This document shows, piece after piece, positions 7,502-16,625 of a stretch of DNA of 64,000 nt. The stretch spans positions 272,861 to 336,860 of the forward strand of contig NZ_JAJNEC010000008.1 of NCBI RefSeq assembly GCF_021044425.1, read 5' to 3'. Both the position numbers and the translations under genes were made by a program. Below the pieces are notes generated by a model. The model saw only the letters and a list, made by a program, of their open reading frames with translations, was not told the origin of the DNA and ran no database searches. Numbering within the stretch: the stretch's first letter is position 1; each line of letters opens with the position of its first letter. The stretch is from Niabella pedocola. Its GTDB lineage: Bacteria > Bacteroidota > Bacteroidia > Chitinophagales > Chitinophagaceae.

Positions 7502-8374
7502 ATGATTTTCATCCGCTACATGAAATCCATCGCGCAACTTACATTATGCCATTGTATCGCTGTGCTTTTTCTGCCGGGATGCGGACAAGCCGCTGCACCG
7601 CCCCTTGCCTCCATAACCACAGCACCGGAACCGGCCACAACCCCGTTGTCTGTTTCCGGTATCGCAACACCACCCGGGTACACCCGCAGCAGCATCCCGG
7701 CTACTGGTTTTGGCTACTATTTAAAACAATTAAAACTCAAAAACAGCAACACCGTTTTCCTTTTTAACGGAGCGCCAAAAGCCAACCAGCAGGCACAATA
7801 TGCGGTACTGGATATCAGTGTTGGAAACAAAGATCTTCAGCAATGCGCAGATGCCGTAATGCGCCTGAGGGCCGAATACCTGTTTATGGAAAAGCGATTT
7901 GATCAGATCCGTTTTTTTGCCGGTGATGGCACCTGGATCTCCTACGCCGCCTGGCTGAAAGGAACCCGGTACAAACTTTCGGGAAACAGGCTGGTACCTA
8001 CCCGCAGTACACCCGTAGCCCCTACACACGCATCCCTGTTGCAGTATCTTGACATTGTATTTTCCTATTGCGGAACCGCCACATTACCGGCATCTCTTTA
8101 TAAAAAGCCAATAGCGGCCATGCAGCCGGGTGATGTATTGTTAAAACCCGGTGCACCCGGACATGCCGTGATCGTTATCGATATGGCGCAAAACACGAAA
8201 GGGGAAAAGATCTATCTTCTGGCACAAAGCTATATGCCGGCGCAGGATATCCATATTCTCAAAAATCCCTCCGGCAAACCTTCCATCCCCTGGTATCTGC
8301 TGAAGGATAGCAACGATCGTATTCAAACACCGGAATGGACCTTTTATCAGGATCAGTTATATGGCTGGAAATAA
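7502..8374 (+). CDS. DUF4846 family lipoprotein
   Basis: 290 aa from ATG 7502; a second ATG at 7520 (MKSIAQLTLCHC) gives a more usual lipoprotein signal and may be the true start. The signal ends in LPGC. The mature part has a Pro/Thr/Ala-rich linker, then a domain with FNGAPKANQQAQYAVLDI, GDGTWISYAAWLKGTRY and MQPGDVLLKPGAPGHAVIVIDMA, the last resembling the Cys/His-hydrolase style GHA(V)IV motif seen in DUF4846 proteins. No function is established for the family. Likely anchored in the outer membrane. It is divergent from rnhA with an 84-nt gap. Confidence 0.75.
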   Translation: MIFIRYMKSIAQLTLCHCIAVLFLPGCGQAAAPPLASITTAPEPATTPLSVSGIATPPGYTRSSIPATGFGYYLKQLKLKNSNTVFLFNGAPKANQQAQYAVLDISVGNKDLQQCADAVMRLRAEYLFMEKRFDQIRFFAGDGTWISYAAWLKGTRYKLSGNRLVPTRSTPVAPTHASLLQYLDIVFSYCGTATLPASLYKKPIAAMQPGDVLLKPGAPGHAVIVIDMAQNTKGEKIYLLAQSYMPAQDIHILKNPSGKPSIPWYLLKDSNDRIQTPEWTFYQDQLYGWK

Positions 8375-8681
8375 ACAGGCACCCAATCATCATTTCATAC
8401 CGCCGATAATGAGATAGCCTGCTCCACCGGAACGGGGATCATATGCTGCCGCGGGCTTCTGCGGCAGATTGCCCGTATTTTTCCTTACCCTTTTTTGAAG
8501 CGTTCACCCGCTGTATGGATGTTCCAAAACTGCGGTCATTTGTTCGGGTTGTAATTTTTTTCCTGCATGTGTTCCGAAACTGTTTAAGGAGGTCGCAAAA
8601 TTAAATTCAGCTCCTGAAAGAACAATTCGCAAAAATGGGCTTAATTTGGGTACAACAAAACCTGTTTAACGAAATACGACA
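8375..8681. other. Intergenic region with one hairpin
   Basis: 307 nt without a gene. CTGCCGC (8446-8452) and GCGGCAG (8461-8467) form a 7-bp stem with an 8-nt loop, followed by a moderately T-rich stretch, a weak terminator for the DUF4846 gene. TTAATTTG near 8641-8648 is a poor match to a -7 box for the next gene. Confidence 0.4.
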
Positions 8682-9581
8682 ATGAGCCAACTGCTAAAAA
8701 TCACCACGCTGATCTATGGATTTATCATACCTTGTATACCGGCTTTTAGCCAGGCTCCCCTGCAACAAAAACGGCTTTATATCTCCTTTGCGCCCTTGTT
8801 ATCCGTAGAAAATTTCCGTTGGTCCATTGCCGGAAATGAGCAGGGCACCAATCCGGATATCTTATCCGAGTTAAACTTCACCGGGTTGAAGCGAACCGGT
8901 TTTTTTATGCAGGGATGTTATCAGATGAGTAAGCGCTTGGGCCTGGAAGCCACAGCAACAATGCAATACGGATATTCCGGCCGGGTTACCGATATTGATT
9001 ATGCCGGCAATAACAGGAGCAGGGTTGTTACTTTTCTCAAATTCCGGAGCAGGAAAAACAACGGCTATGATTACCGGCTGCAAGGCCATTACCAGCTGCT
9101 GCAGGGCGGGGTTGTTTCTGTGGCTGCCCGAGCCGGTTATTTTATTTCAAAGGCCGGCTACCGGATGCAGGGCCGTTCGGCGGCTGATATAAAAGGCATC
9201 TATAATGTGCAATGGCAGGGCCCGCTTTTGGGTGTCGATGCAAAGATGACACTTCCCCAGCATTGGGAGGTGCGCGCAGCTATTAGCGGGCAATACCATA
9301 CCTATTATGCGGAAGCCGATTGGCGGCTCCGTTCCGATTTCAAACACCCGCTTAGTTTTGTTCATCGTGCCAAAGGCGGGGGCATTAACGGGCAGCTGGG
9401 GTTACACTATCAGCTCAATGCACAGGTAGGCCTGCAGCTCAAGGGCTTCCTGCAGCAATGGCAAACCGGTACGGGAAGCGACCAGTTATACATGGCAGAT
9501 GACCGCCAGGTTTCAACCCGTATGAATGAATCTGTAAAAACACAACTAGGGGCCGCTCTGGAGGCCGTGTTCGGCTTTTGA
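8682..9581 (+). CDS. Secreted beta-barrel protein, possibly omptin-fold
   Basis: 299 aa with a cleavable signal peptide (cleavage near AFSQ-A, residue 24). The mature protein alternates hydrophobic and polar residues throughout and ends in Phe (LEAVFGF), the usual outer-membrane barrel C-terminus. The early segment FRWSIAGNEQGTNPDILSELNF and the later DIDYAGNNRSR resemble sequences of omptin-fold barrels of the Protochlamydia outer membrane protein type. I cannot establish that the omptin catalytic residues (Asp pair and Asp-His pair) are all present; DWR near residue 212 might correspond to part of it. Treat as an outer-membrane barrel of unknown activity. It is monocistronic and followed by a bidirectional terminator. 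Confidence 0.55.
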   Translation: MSQLLKITTLIYGFIIPCIPAFSQAPLQQKRLYISFAPLLSVENFRWSIAGNEQGTNPDILSELNFTGLKRTGFFMQGCYQMSKRLGLEATATMQYGYSGRVTDIDYAGNNRSRVVTFLKFRSRKNNGYDYRLQGHYQLLQGGVVSVAARAGYFISKAGYRMQGRSAADIKGIYNVQWQGPLLGVDAKMTLPQHWEVRAAISGQYHTYYAEADWRLRSDFKHPLSFVHRAKGGGINGQLGLHYQLNAQVGLQLKGFLQQWQTGTGSDQLYMADDRQVSTRMNESVKTQLGAALEAVFGF

Positions 9582-9684
9582 TACCATTGGCCGGTTCTTA
9601 TGACAACTGATACGAACGAAACCAGATAGCCCGCACAAGCGGCCCGCCTCCGGGGGAAATCTACCCGTCAAATCATTTATACAA

Positions 9685-9708
9685 AAAAACCGCCCGGAGG
9701 CGGTTTTT
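9685..9708. terminator. Bidirectional rho-independent terminator
   Basis: AAAAACCGCC (9685-9694) pairs with GGCGGTTTTT (9699-9708) around a CGGA loop. It has T runs on both strands and sits between the convergent barrel gene and the TonB receptor gene. Confidence 0.85.
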
Positions 9709-9726
9709 GAAGCTTTTTTTGTTGGA

Positions 9727-12700
9727 TTAATTAAATATATAGCGAATACCGATCTGCAAACCCCAGGTGCTGCCCACCGAATAATCCGGTTGTTGCACCT
9801 TGGTAATAGTGGGGTTAAAGGTATATTTCGGATTGGCTTTGTTAAAGCCTTCCTTTCCGGTATTATTCGTAGAGGAAGGAAGTCCCAAAAGCGCCTGATC
9901 CTGGAAGGTTCCGAAATTGTAGAAATAGCGGTAGCCCCAGTCTTTATTCAGCAAATTCAGGAAGTTGGTCAAATCTGCGCTCAACTGAAGTGTATGTTTC
10001 TTACTGCCGGTATATACATAAAAGTCCTGCAGCACCCGCAGATCCAGTGCATGGTTCCAGGGAAGTACAGCTCCGTAACGCTCCATATACTGTCCTTTAT
10101 GGTTTTTCAGGTATTTATCATTTTCTACATACTTAAAGAACGCATCGCTTTGCTCCTGTGCAGTATAGGTTTTGCCACCTACGGTATAGCCCTCTACGAA
10201 CGTGATTTCACTTGCACTTTTTGGAATATAGATGATGTCATTAGAGGCATTATCCCCGTTAATATCACCGCCGTAACGATAGCTATACCTGTCCTGGCTG
10301 GATCCGGCATAGTACACACCCACGGTAGTAGCCATTTTTTTATTCAGATAATCAAAGCGGTAAGACGCAGATGCTACGATCCGGTGAGGCACCGAGTAGT
10401 TGGAATAACCCAGTTCAGGCTTGTTGGGATTCCCGGAAATATTATTGGTTGTCCAGCCGCTTCCTGCCTGATCGCTGGAGCCGATGGCTACATCCTTGGC
10501 TATGGTATACGTATAGGCCAGCATTGCCTCCCATCCGTTTGCAAATGATTTCTGGATCATGGGGGTCAATGCAAAACTATACCCTTTGTTGATATTGTCC
10601 AGCACATTCATCTGGGCGATATCTGCATTCAGCCGGGTATTATAGATCGGGCGTTTATCTGCAACACCGCCCAGAGTGCCCGCCTGGGTGCCCAGGTTCG
10701 CGTTCCTGTAATACACGTTATTGATCATTTTTGTATAGATCGCTTCCAGGCTCACGATCGTATTAGTGGCCACTGTTTTTTCAACAGCCAGGTTCGACCG
10801 CCATACCTGCGGCATTTTAAAATCTTTTACCGTTGCACTATAGCTCGAGCCGCTTGGGATCGTTGTTCCAACCGGAGGAACGGTAGAAGGTATGTATTTT
10901 GTTCTGTCTGTACTATAGCGGATATCGGCCAGCTCTGCTCCAGATGCCGTATACTGTGCGCGGATCACCCCATTATCACCCACCTGGTTTACCAGCCAGA
11001 TAAAAGGAATTCTTCCGGTAAAGATACCGGTACCACCACGAACCACCAGCGACTTGTTATTCAGCACATCGTAGGTAAAACCAACGCGCGGTGAAATGAG
11101 CATCTTGGAATCCGGGAATTTGCTTACGTCAAATTTCTCGGGGTTTCCGTTTTCATCCGCAAAAGTAATCTGCTCCAATGCAGGGTTTCTGGGCGGAGTG
11201 TAGGGGTAATTAGGCTGATCCACTCTTAAACCATACGTAAGTTTAAAATTGGAAACCGGAGACCAGATATCCTGCACATACACACCCAGCTGGTTGAATT
11301 TGGCAGAAGGAACGGCAATTCCCATTGGATTGCTGGGATCGTAGGCCACCGCAAAGAAGTTGGGGGCTTTCTTATCCAGGAAGTCCTGCAAGGAAGCATA
11401 CCGGTAGTAACCGCCGCCGGCACCACTGGTAAAAGAGTTCTGGAACTCCATGTGATCAAAGCTGGCACCAAATACCAGGTTATGTTTACCAAGGTTTAAA
11501 GTAAGGTTCTCCGCTGCGTTAAATGCCTTATCTACAATATAGTTCTGGTAAGAGAACAAATCGGTACCAAAGGAGATATAAACATTATTCGCGTCTTTCA
11601 TGATGTCCACGAAAGGTGCATTGCTGTTCGGAACCCGTTTGGGCTGGTTATCAGTATAAGAAACCAGTAACTGATTCGATAATTTGGAGTTAAAAACGGA
11701 GTTCAGTTCCAGTACACCCGATTTTACAATGGTATTGTTCAGGAAATTGGTATTGGCATAGGCCATACCTCCGGAAACCGTACCGCGTCTGCCATTACTG
11801 ATCCTTCCTGCGGGAGAAGGAACGCTGCTGGTATTCACCTGGTCGTCATCATTGGTTTCAGATTGGGTATAGCGTAATGACAGTTTGTGCATATCATTGA
11901 TATTCCAGTCTAACCTTCCCAGGATTTTATAGTTATCTACACCAAAATTGTACTTTTCATAAGCACCGGTCTGATAGTTGTATTCTGTTTGCAGAAAACT
12001 GCTCAGCTTTTCCAGGTCCGATGCAAGCACTTTTGTAGCCTGCGGGTTATTGTCGTTCTCCCCGGGTCTGCTGGCCAGCCAGGTTTGTCCCGGCCGGGTG
12101 CTTTTCTCTTTTTCAGCATTTACAAAGAAGAATAATTTATTCTTGATGATCGGGCCACCGATGCTGGCGCCATATACTTTCCGGGAAAGATCAGCAGTGC
12201 TCACCGTTTGGTCTTTTACTTTTTTACCATAAAAACTTTCCGGTTTAAAATAACCATATGCAGATGCATAAAAGTTATTGGTACCTCTCCTGGTTACAGC
12301 ATTGATACCACCACCCACAAATCCGGCCTGGCGCACATCAAAAGGAGCAATATTTACCTGGAGCTGATCGATGGCATCCAGCGAAATAGCGGCTGCTGCT
12401 CCACCGGGAACCATACCATCACCCGATCTTCCGAAGTTGTTATTAAATACAGAACCATCGATTGTGATATTGTTATAGCGCTGGTTCATACCGGCAAAGC
12501 TGTTGCCATTGCTTTGAGGGGTTAATTTTGAAAGGCCCGTAAGCGTTCTGCCCGGGTTTGGTACGTTAAGCACCTGTCTTCTGCTGATATTTGTAGAGGC
12601 TCCGGTTTTTTGAATGGAAGATTTAACACCGGTAACAACCACGGTTTCCAGCTGCGCAGCATTATTCGTCAACTCCACCGATATGTCATATTTGTCCCCC

Positions 12701-12993
12701 AGGGGAACGGTGATCTCTGATTTGGAATAATCCGCATAGCCCACATAGGTCACGCTTACGGTATAGGGTCCGCCGGGCGCAATATTCGGAAGGGTAAATA
12801 ATCCCCCGGTTTGCGATGTGGTAGTATAACGCGATCCTGTTGGCTCATGAACAGCAGTTACTGTTGCCCCCTGAAGTCCGTTCAGCGACGCATCAACAAC
12901 TTTACCCGTGATACTACTGGTAGTTACCTGAGCATGCAGAAAAGCCGTGGAGAGAAGCGCCACAGCTATAAATAGATAAATCTTCTTTAGCAT
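9727..12993 (-). CDS. Oar-like TonB-dependent outer-membrane receptor
   Basis: 1088 aa. A signal peptide ends at LHAQ (about residue 22). Residues ~25-110 are a carboxypeptidase-regulatory-like beta-sandwich (ITGKVVDASLNGLQGATVTAV...), then comes a TonB-box-like strand (LETVVVTGVKSS), a plug domain (~125-235, with TIDGSVFNNNFGRSGDGMVPGG and FDVRQAGFVGGGINAVTRRGTN) and a large barrel ending in IGIRYIFN. This build is that of Oar-like receptors, which have no SusD partner; indeed no SusD gene adjoins. It should import an unknown ligand or act in adhesion or secretion. The gene is alone, with a long AT-rich upstream region. Confidence 0.88.
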   Translation of the reverse strand: MLKKIYLFIAVALLSTAFLHAQVTTSSITGKVVDASLNGLQGATVTAVHEPTGSRYTTTSQTGGLFTLPNIAPGGPYTVSVTYVGYADYSKSEITVPLGDKYDISVELTNNAAQLETVVVTGVKSSIQKTGASTNISRRQVLNVPNPGRTLTGLSKLTPQSNGNSFAGMNQRYNNITIDGSVFNNNFGRSGDGMVPGGAAAAISLDAIDQLQVNIAPFDVRQAGFVGGGINAVTRRGTNNFYASAYGYFKPESFYGKKVKDQTVSTADLSRKVYGASIGGPIIKNKLFFFVNAEKEKSTRPGQTWLASRPGENDNNPQATKVLASDLEKLSSFLQTEYNYQTGAYEKYNFGVDNYKILGRLDWNINDMHKLSLRYTQSETNDDDQVNTSSVPSPAGRISNGRRGTVSGGMAYANTNFLNNTIVKSGVLELNSVFNSKLSNQLLVSYTDNQPKRVPNSNAPFVDIMKDANNVYISFGTDLFSYQNYIVDKAFNAAENLTLNLGKHNLVFGASFDHMEFQNSFTSGAGGGYYRYASLQDFLDKKAPNFFAVAYDPSNPMGIAVPSAKFNQLGVYVQDIWSPVSNFKLTYGLRVDQPNYPYTPPRNPALEQITFADENGNPEKFDVSKFPDSKMLISPRVGFTYDVLNNKSLVVRGGTGIFTGRIPFIWLVNQVGDNGVIRAQYTASGAELADIRYSTDRTKYIPSTVPPVGTTIPSGSSYSATVKDFKMPQVWRSNLAVEKTVATNTIVSLEAIYTKMINNVYYRNANLGTQAGTLGGVADKRPIYNTRLNADIAQMNVLDNINKGYSFALTPMIQKSFANGWEAMLAYTYTIAKDVAIGSSDQAGSGWTTNNISGNPNKPELGYSNYSVPHRIVASASYRFDYLNKKMATTVGVYYAGSSQDRYSYRYGGDINGDNASNDIIYIPKSASEITFVEGYTVGGKTYTAQEQSDAFFKYVENDKYLKNHKGQYMERYGAVLPWNHALDLRVLQDFYVYTGSKKHTLQLSADLTNFLNLLNKDWGYRYFYNFGTFQDQALLGLPSSTNNTGKEGFNKANPKYTFNPTITKVQQPDYSVGSTWGLQIGIRYIFN

Positions 12994-13545
12994 AAATTTG
13001 GGATTAAAGTGATTTCAGGGGGCAAAGAAACAGAATAAAATTTAACATTTCCGGCTCAAATATTAACAAATTGTAACCAAGGCCCTAACATATATCAATT
13101 TTTGACCGGGATCAATTTCGCTATTGACAAGGCATATTTCAAATATCCGGGCTTGTTGATTGAAAATCAGGCAGCAAGCTTTCATTTTAGTGATTATGGA
13201 GATTTGCTGAGGTATAGCGTTCATCCGCCTCCGTAAACCTGCACTGAGAATCATTTCTGCAAAATCTTGAACCTGGTCAATATTGAGTTGCAATGATCAC
13301 TTTGTAATATTTTTAAATATCATAGATTTTTCATTACAATTACCTGTAATATTTATTTTGTAATATTTTTTTTTATCACAACTTTCTTATTACAACAGAA
13401 CGTCCGGTGGAAACCTGCATTTTCCGGAACGGGAGCGCGTTTCACAAATACCACCGGCGTGGGCGCCTGTAATAAAGGATTCGCGGAAACCATAAACCAA
13501 ACCCCGCTTACAATCGTTATCTTTGTATAAATTTCAGCAATACAT
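12994..13545. other. Divergent intergenic region with iterated TGTAATATT
   Basis: 552 nt between the TonB receptor gene (minus) and ribBA (plus). From about 13285 to 13375 it is very AT-rich and carries TGTAATATT three times (near 13301, 13342 and 13359), with ATTACA-N6-TGTAAT forming an interrupted palindrome around 13334-13351. This could be a regulator site for either gene. I see no FMN riboswitch signature before ribBA. A 76-codon open frame (13063-13293, minus) has no supporting features. Confidence 0.45.
13518..13525 (+). promoter_or_regulatory. TATCTTTG -7 box of ribBA
   Basis: Full match to TAnnTTTG, 20 nt before the ribBA ATG, giving a short leader of roughly 14 nt. Confidence 0.55.
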
Positions 13546-14745
13546 ATGTTTGATACAATAGAAAGTGCCATTGAAGCGATAAAAAATGGCAAACTCGTGA
13601 TCGTTGTAGACGACGAAGACCGTGAAAATGAAGGCGATTTTATTACCGCTGCGGCAACCATCACTCCCGAAATTGTCAACTTCATGGCCAAAAACGGCCG
13701 CGGGCTGATCTGCACGCCGCTTCCTGAAGAACGGTGCGACGAGCTGAATCTTCCCCCGATGGTTACCAACAACACGGCGCTGCATGAAACGGCCTTTACA
13801 ATATCGGTAGATCTGCTGGGCAATGGCTGCGGTACGGGTATTTCCGCATCGGACCGGGCTAAAACCATCGAGGCCCTGAATAATCCCTTTACCAATCCAT
13901 CAGACCTGGGCCGCCCGGGGCATATCTTTCCCCTGCGTTCAAAAAAAGGCGGGGTACTGCGTCGCGTAGGGCATACCGAAGCGGCAACCGACCTGGCACG
14001 GCTGGCCGGGTTTCCTTACCCGTATGGCGCCGTACTGGTTGAGATCATGAATGATGATGGTACCATGGCCCGGCTCCCCGATCTTGTTGAGGTGGCCAAA
14101 AAGTTTGATCTGAAACTGATCAGTATTAAGGACCTTATCGAATACCGCCTGAAGCGCGATTCACTTATAGAGGAAATCGTGCGGGTGAATATGCCCACGC
14201 AGTACGGCAACTTTACCCTGGTAGCCTTCAGGGATAAAAACAGCAACAATGAGCATCTGGCACTCATAAAAGGCGAATGGGAAAAGGGCGAACCGATACT
14301 TACCCGGGTGCATTCTTCCTGTTTTACCGGCGATATCCTGGGTTCCCTGCGTTGCGATTGCGGCGATCAGCTGCACAAAGCCATGCAAATGGTAGAACAG
14401 GAAGGCAAGGGTATTATTTTATATATGAACCAGGAAGGCCGCGGTATCGGCCTTATGAACAAGCTAAAAGCCTATAAACTGCAGGAAAACGGTATGGATA
14501 CGGTGGAAGCTAATCTGCACCTGGGTTTTAAAATGGACGAACGGGATTATGGTGTGGGCGCCCAGATCCTGCGCCACCTGAATGTAACCAAGCTGCGCCT
14601 GATGAGCAACAATCCGCGGAAGCGCGTAGGCCTCATCGGTTACGGACTGGAGATCATTGAAAGCGTTCCGATCGTGATCACTCCCAACGAGCACAATGAA
14701 AAATACCTGCGTACAAAAAAAGAAAAACTGGGACACGAGTTTTAA
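13546..14745 (+). CDS. ribBA: Bifunctional 3,4-dihydroxy-2-butanone 4-phosphate synthase / GTP cyclohydrolase II
   Basis: 399 aa, full length for the fused enzyme. The N-terminal RibB half makes dihydroxybutanone phosphate from ribulose 5-phosphate and shows VDDEDRENEGDF, GCGTGISASDRAKTI and RPGHIFPLRS. The C-terminal RibA half opens the imidazole ring of GTP and shows HSSCFTGDILGSLRCDCGDQL (zinc cysteines) and NQEGRGIGL. Both feed riboflavin synthesis in the cytoplasm. The gene is followed by a strong hairpin terminator which directly abuts the next start codon. Confidence 0.96.
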   Translation: MFDTIESAIEAIKNGKLVIVVDDEDRENEGDFITAAATITPEIVNFMAKNGRGLICTPLPEERCDELNLPPMVTNNTALHETAFTISVDLLGNGCGTGISASDRAKTIEALNNPFTNPSDLGRPGHIFPLRSKKGGVLRRVGHTEAATDLARLAGFPYPYGAVLVEIMNDDGTMARLPDLVEVAKKFDLKLISIKDLIEYRLKRDSLIEEIVRVNMPTQYGNFTLVAFRDKNSNNEHLALIKGEWEKGEPILTRVHSSCFTGDILGSLRCDCGDQLHKAMQMVEQEGKGIILYMNQEGRGIGLMNKLKAYKLQENGMDTVEANLHLGFKMDERDYGVGAQILRHLNVTKLRLMSNNPRKRVGLIGYGLEIIESVPIVITPNEHNEKYLRTKKEKLGHEF

Positions 14746-14782
14746 ATCATTCGTCAGCATATTATTTCCATTATGGAATCTG

Positions 14783-14818
14783 AGGTCGTTTGCATCCCAT
14801 AGCAAACGACCTTTCTTT
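14783..14818 (+). terminator. ribBA terminator abutting the next ATG
   Basis: AGGTCGTTTGC (14783-14793) pairs with GCAAACGACCT (14802-14812) around an 8-nt loop and is followed by TTCTTTT. The ATG of the L,D-transpeptidase gene begins at 14820, so hairpin and start codon are almost touching. Confidence 0.8.
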
Positions 14819-14819
14819 T

Positions 14820-15458
14820 ATGGGTAAATGCCTTTTCGTTTTCATCCTCCTGCTTGCCTGCGGCATTTATGCTTATAAAATTGCCGCCCCCGTATCCGGC
14901 CGCCAAATCCGGCCCGGACTGCCTACAACAACCATCACGGCAGCACCGGATAACCGCTACAAACCCGGAGCGGCCCGGTTATTAGCCATCAAAGAACGGA
15001 TCCGGAAGCAGGGATTCAACCCGTCCCTGGTGTTTCTTATCGATATGCAACAGCCTTCCTTCCGCAAACGCTTTTTTGTATATGATCTCCGCCGGGATAC
15101 GGTGATAGCCTCAGGACTGGTAACACACGGGCGCTGTAATGAACAATGGCTGGAGGGGCGACGCTACAGCAATGAGGTAGGCAGCCGCTGCACTTCACTC
15201 GGTGATTATAAAATAGGGAAATCGTACCAGGGAAAATTTGGGCTGGCCTACAAACTATATGGGCTGGACAGCAGCAACAGCAAGGCCTTTGAACGGTTCG
15301 TGGTGCTGCACGCCCATGCCTGCGTACCCGAAAAAGAGGTCGATTATGAAATCTGTCAAAGCGACGGCTGCCCTACCGTAAGCGCCGGTTTCTTAAAAAC
15401 ACTGCAACCGGTCATCGATGCCGCTTCACGCCCCATATTGCTATCTATATTCGACTGA
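14820..15458 (+). CDS. Murein L,D-transpeptidase catalytic domain protein (YkuD_2 type)
   Basis: 212 aa from ATG 14820 (MGKCLFVFILLLACGIYAY), which begins a signal peptide or anchor. An in-frame ATG at 14790 lies inside the ribBA terminator and is unlikely. The catalytic region shows VTHGRCNEQW, FVVLHAHACVP and the nucleophile motif SDGCPTVS, typical of the YkuD_2 branch, in which Cys attacks the peptidoglycan stem. Expected in the periplasm, forming 3-3 cross-links or attaching proteins to the wall. How it is transcribed is unclear because the ribBA terminator sits immediately upstream: readthrough seems required unless a promoter lies within ribBA. Confidence 0.8.
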   Translation: MGKCLFVFILLLACGIYAYKIAAPVSGRQIRPGLPTTTITAAPDNRYKPGAARLLAIKERIRKQGFNPSLVFLIDMQQPSFRKRFFVYDLRRDTVIASGLVTHGRCNEQWLEGRRYSNEVGSRCTSLGDYKIGKSYQGKFGLAYKLYGLDSSNSKAFERFVVLHAHACVPEKEVDYEICQSDGCPTVSAGFLKTLQPVIDAASRPILLSIFD

Positions 15459-15535
15459 TCCGATTTCCGGATCCTTGTTTCCGGATACCCGGTTTAGAAA
15501 CATGAAGCCCCGAACCTCAAACATCAAACTTTATC

Positions 15536-15543
15536 TATCTTTG
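15536..15543 (+). promoter_or_regulatory. TATCTTTG -7 box of trpS
   Basis: Full TAnnTTTG match with only 6 nt (CGGCCT) between it and the ATG at 15550. It fixes the start and predicts a leaderless mRNA. Confidence 0.55.
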
Positions 15544-15549
15544 CGGCCT

Positions 15550-16554
15550 ATGAGTAAAAAAGGAGAAATCGTTTTAAGTGGAGTACGGCCAACCGGGCAA
15601 CTCCATTTGGGGAATTATTTTGGCGCATTGCGGAATTACGTAAAAATGCAGGACGAGTACAATTGTTATTTTTTTATAGCCGATCTGCATTCATTAACCA
15701 CCCATCCCGATACCAGGGAATTAAGAGAGCATATACTTTCTGTTACCTCGTACTACCTGGCCAGCGGTCTGGACCCGGACAAATGCGTATTGTATTGCCA
15801 GAGCGACCTGCCGCAAACAACGGAACTGTATCTTTATTTAAATATGCTGGCCTATAAAGGAGAACTGGAAAAAACTACCACGTTTAAGGACAAGGTAAAA
15901 CTGCAACCGGAAAATGTAAACGCAGGACTGCTCACCTATCCCGTGCTGATGGCTTCAGATATTCTCATTCATCGTGCCATGTATGTTCCTGTAGGCAAGG
16001 ACCAGGAGCAACACCTGGAAATGACCCGTACGTTCGGCAATCGTTTTAACCATCGCTATGGCGAGGTATTTCCCGAGCCAAAGGCGTTCAACTATGGCGC
16101 GCAATTGCTGAAAGTACCCAGCCTGGATGGAGCGGGAAAAATGAGCAAGAGCGAAAACCAGTATGCTACGATCTATTTGTCGGACGACGACGACCTCATC
16201 CGCAAGAAAGTAATGAAAGCCAAAACAGATGCCGGTCCTACCGGGCCGAACTCTGAAAAACCGGACTATATCGTGAATATCTTTGACCTTATGAAACTGG
16301 TATGCGCTCCGGAGGTCATTGAAAAATATGATGCCGACTTTAATGCCTGCACCATCCGCTACGGCGACCTGAAAAAACAACTGGCCGAAGACATGGTACG
16401 CTTTATCAGCCCCATCCGGGAAAAAGCAAAAGCGATCCGGGAAGATGAACGGGCATTGAGCATTATTTTAAAAGTAGGCGCTCAAAAAGCAGCGGAGAAT
16501 GCGGAAAAAACCATGGATATGGTACGCAAAGCAATGGGCTTAAAATACTTCTAA
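15550..16554 (+). CDS. trpS: Tryptophan-tRNA ligase
   Basis: 334 aa from ATG 15550 (MSKKGEIVLSGVRPTGQ). An open frame continues upstream to 15418, but that part overlaps the previous gene and the promoter box. The class I signatures are present: PTGQLHLGNYFGAL (HIGH motif region) and GAGKMSKSENQ (KMSKS loop), with the Trp-pocket region MASDILIHRAMYVPVGKDQEQHLE. It charges tRNA-Trp in the cytoplasm. Length agrees with bacterial TrpRS. The deoxynucleoside kinase gene follows after 71 nt on the same strand. Confidence 0.96.
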   Translation: MSKKGEIVLSGVRPTGQLHLGNYFGALRNYVKMQDEYNCYFFIADLHSLTTHPDTRELREHILSVTSYYLASGLDPDKCVLYCQSDLPQTTELYLYLNMLAYKGELEKTTTFKDKVKLQPENVNAGLLTYPVLMASDILIHRAMYVPVGKDQEQHLEMTRTFGNRFNHRYGEVFPEPKAFNYGAQLLKVPSLDGAGKMSKSENQYATIYLSDDDDLIRKKVMKAKTDAGPTGPNSEKPDYIVNIFDLMKLVCAPEVIEKYDADFNACTIRYGDLKKQLAEDMVRFISPIREKAKAIREDERALSIILKVGAQKAAENAEKTMDMVRKAMGLKYF

Positions 16555-16625
16555 GAAAAATAAAACCATTTAAAAAAGAATGGTTACTTTTCACTACAAA
16601 ACCATTCCTGTATCACATCCGTAAT

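Noticed and set aside
9790..10548. Plus-strand open frame (252 codons) inside the TonB receptor gene
   Set aside because: Antisense shadow; no start context, signal or family features.
13063..13293. 76-codon minus-strand open frame upstream of ribBA
   Set aside because: No promoter, no recognisable composition, and it sits in an AT-rich regulatory region. It might be real, but nothing supports it.
13285..13545. FMN riboswitch before ribBA
   Set aside because: The conserved riboswitch words are not present; the region instead holds AT-rich TGTAATATT repeats and a short leader after the TATCTTTG box.
14790..14819. Earlier ATG (14790) as start of the L,D-transpeptidase
   Set aside because: It lies within the ribBA terminator stem and would put ten polar residues ahead of the hydrophobic signal sequence.
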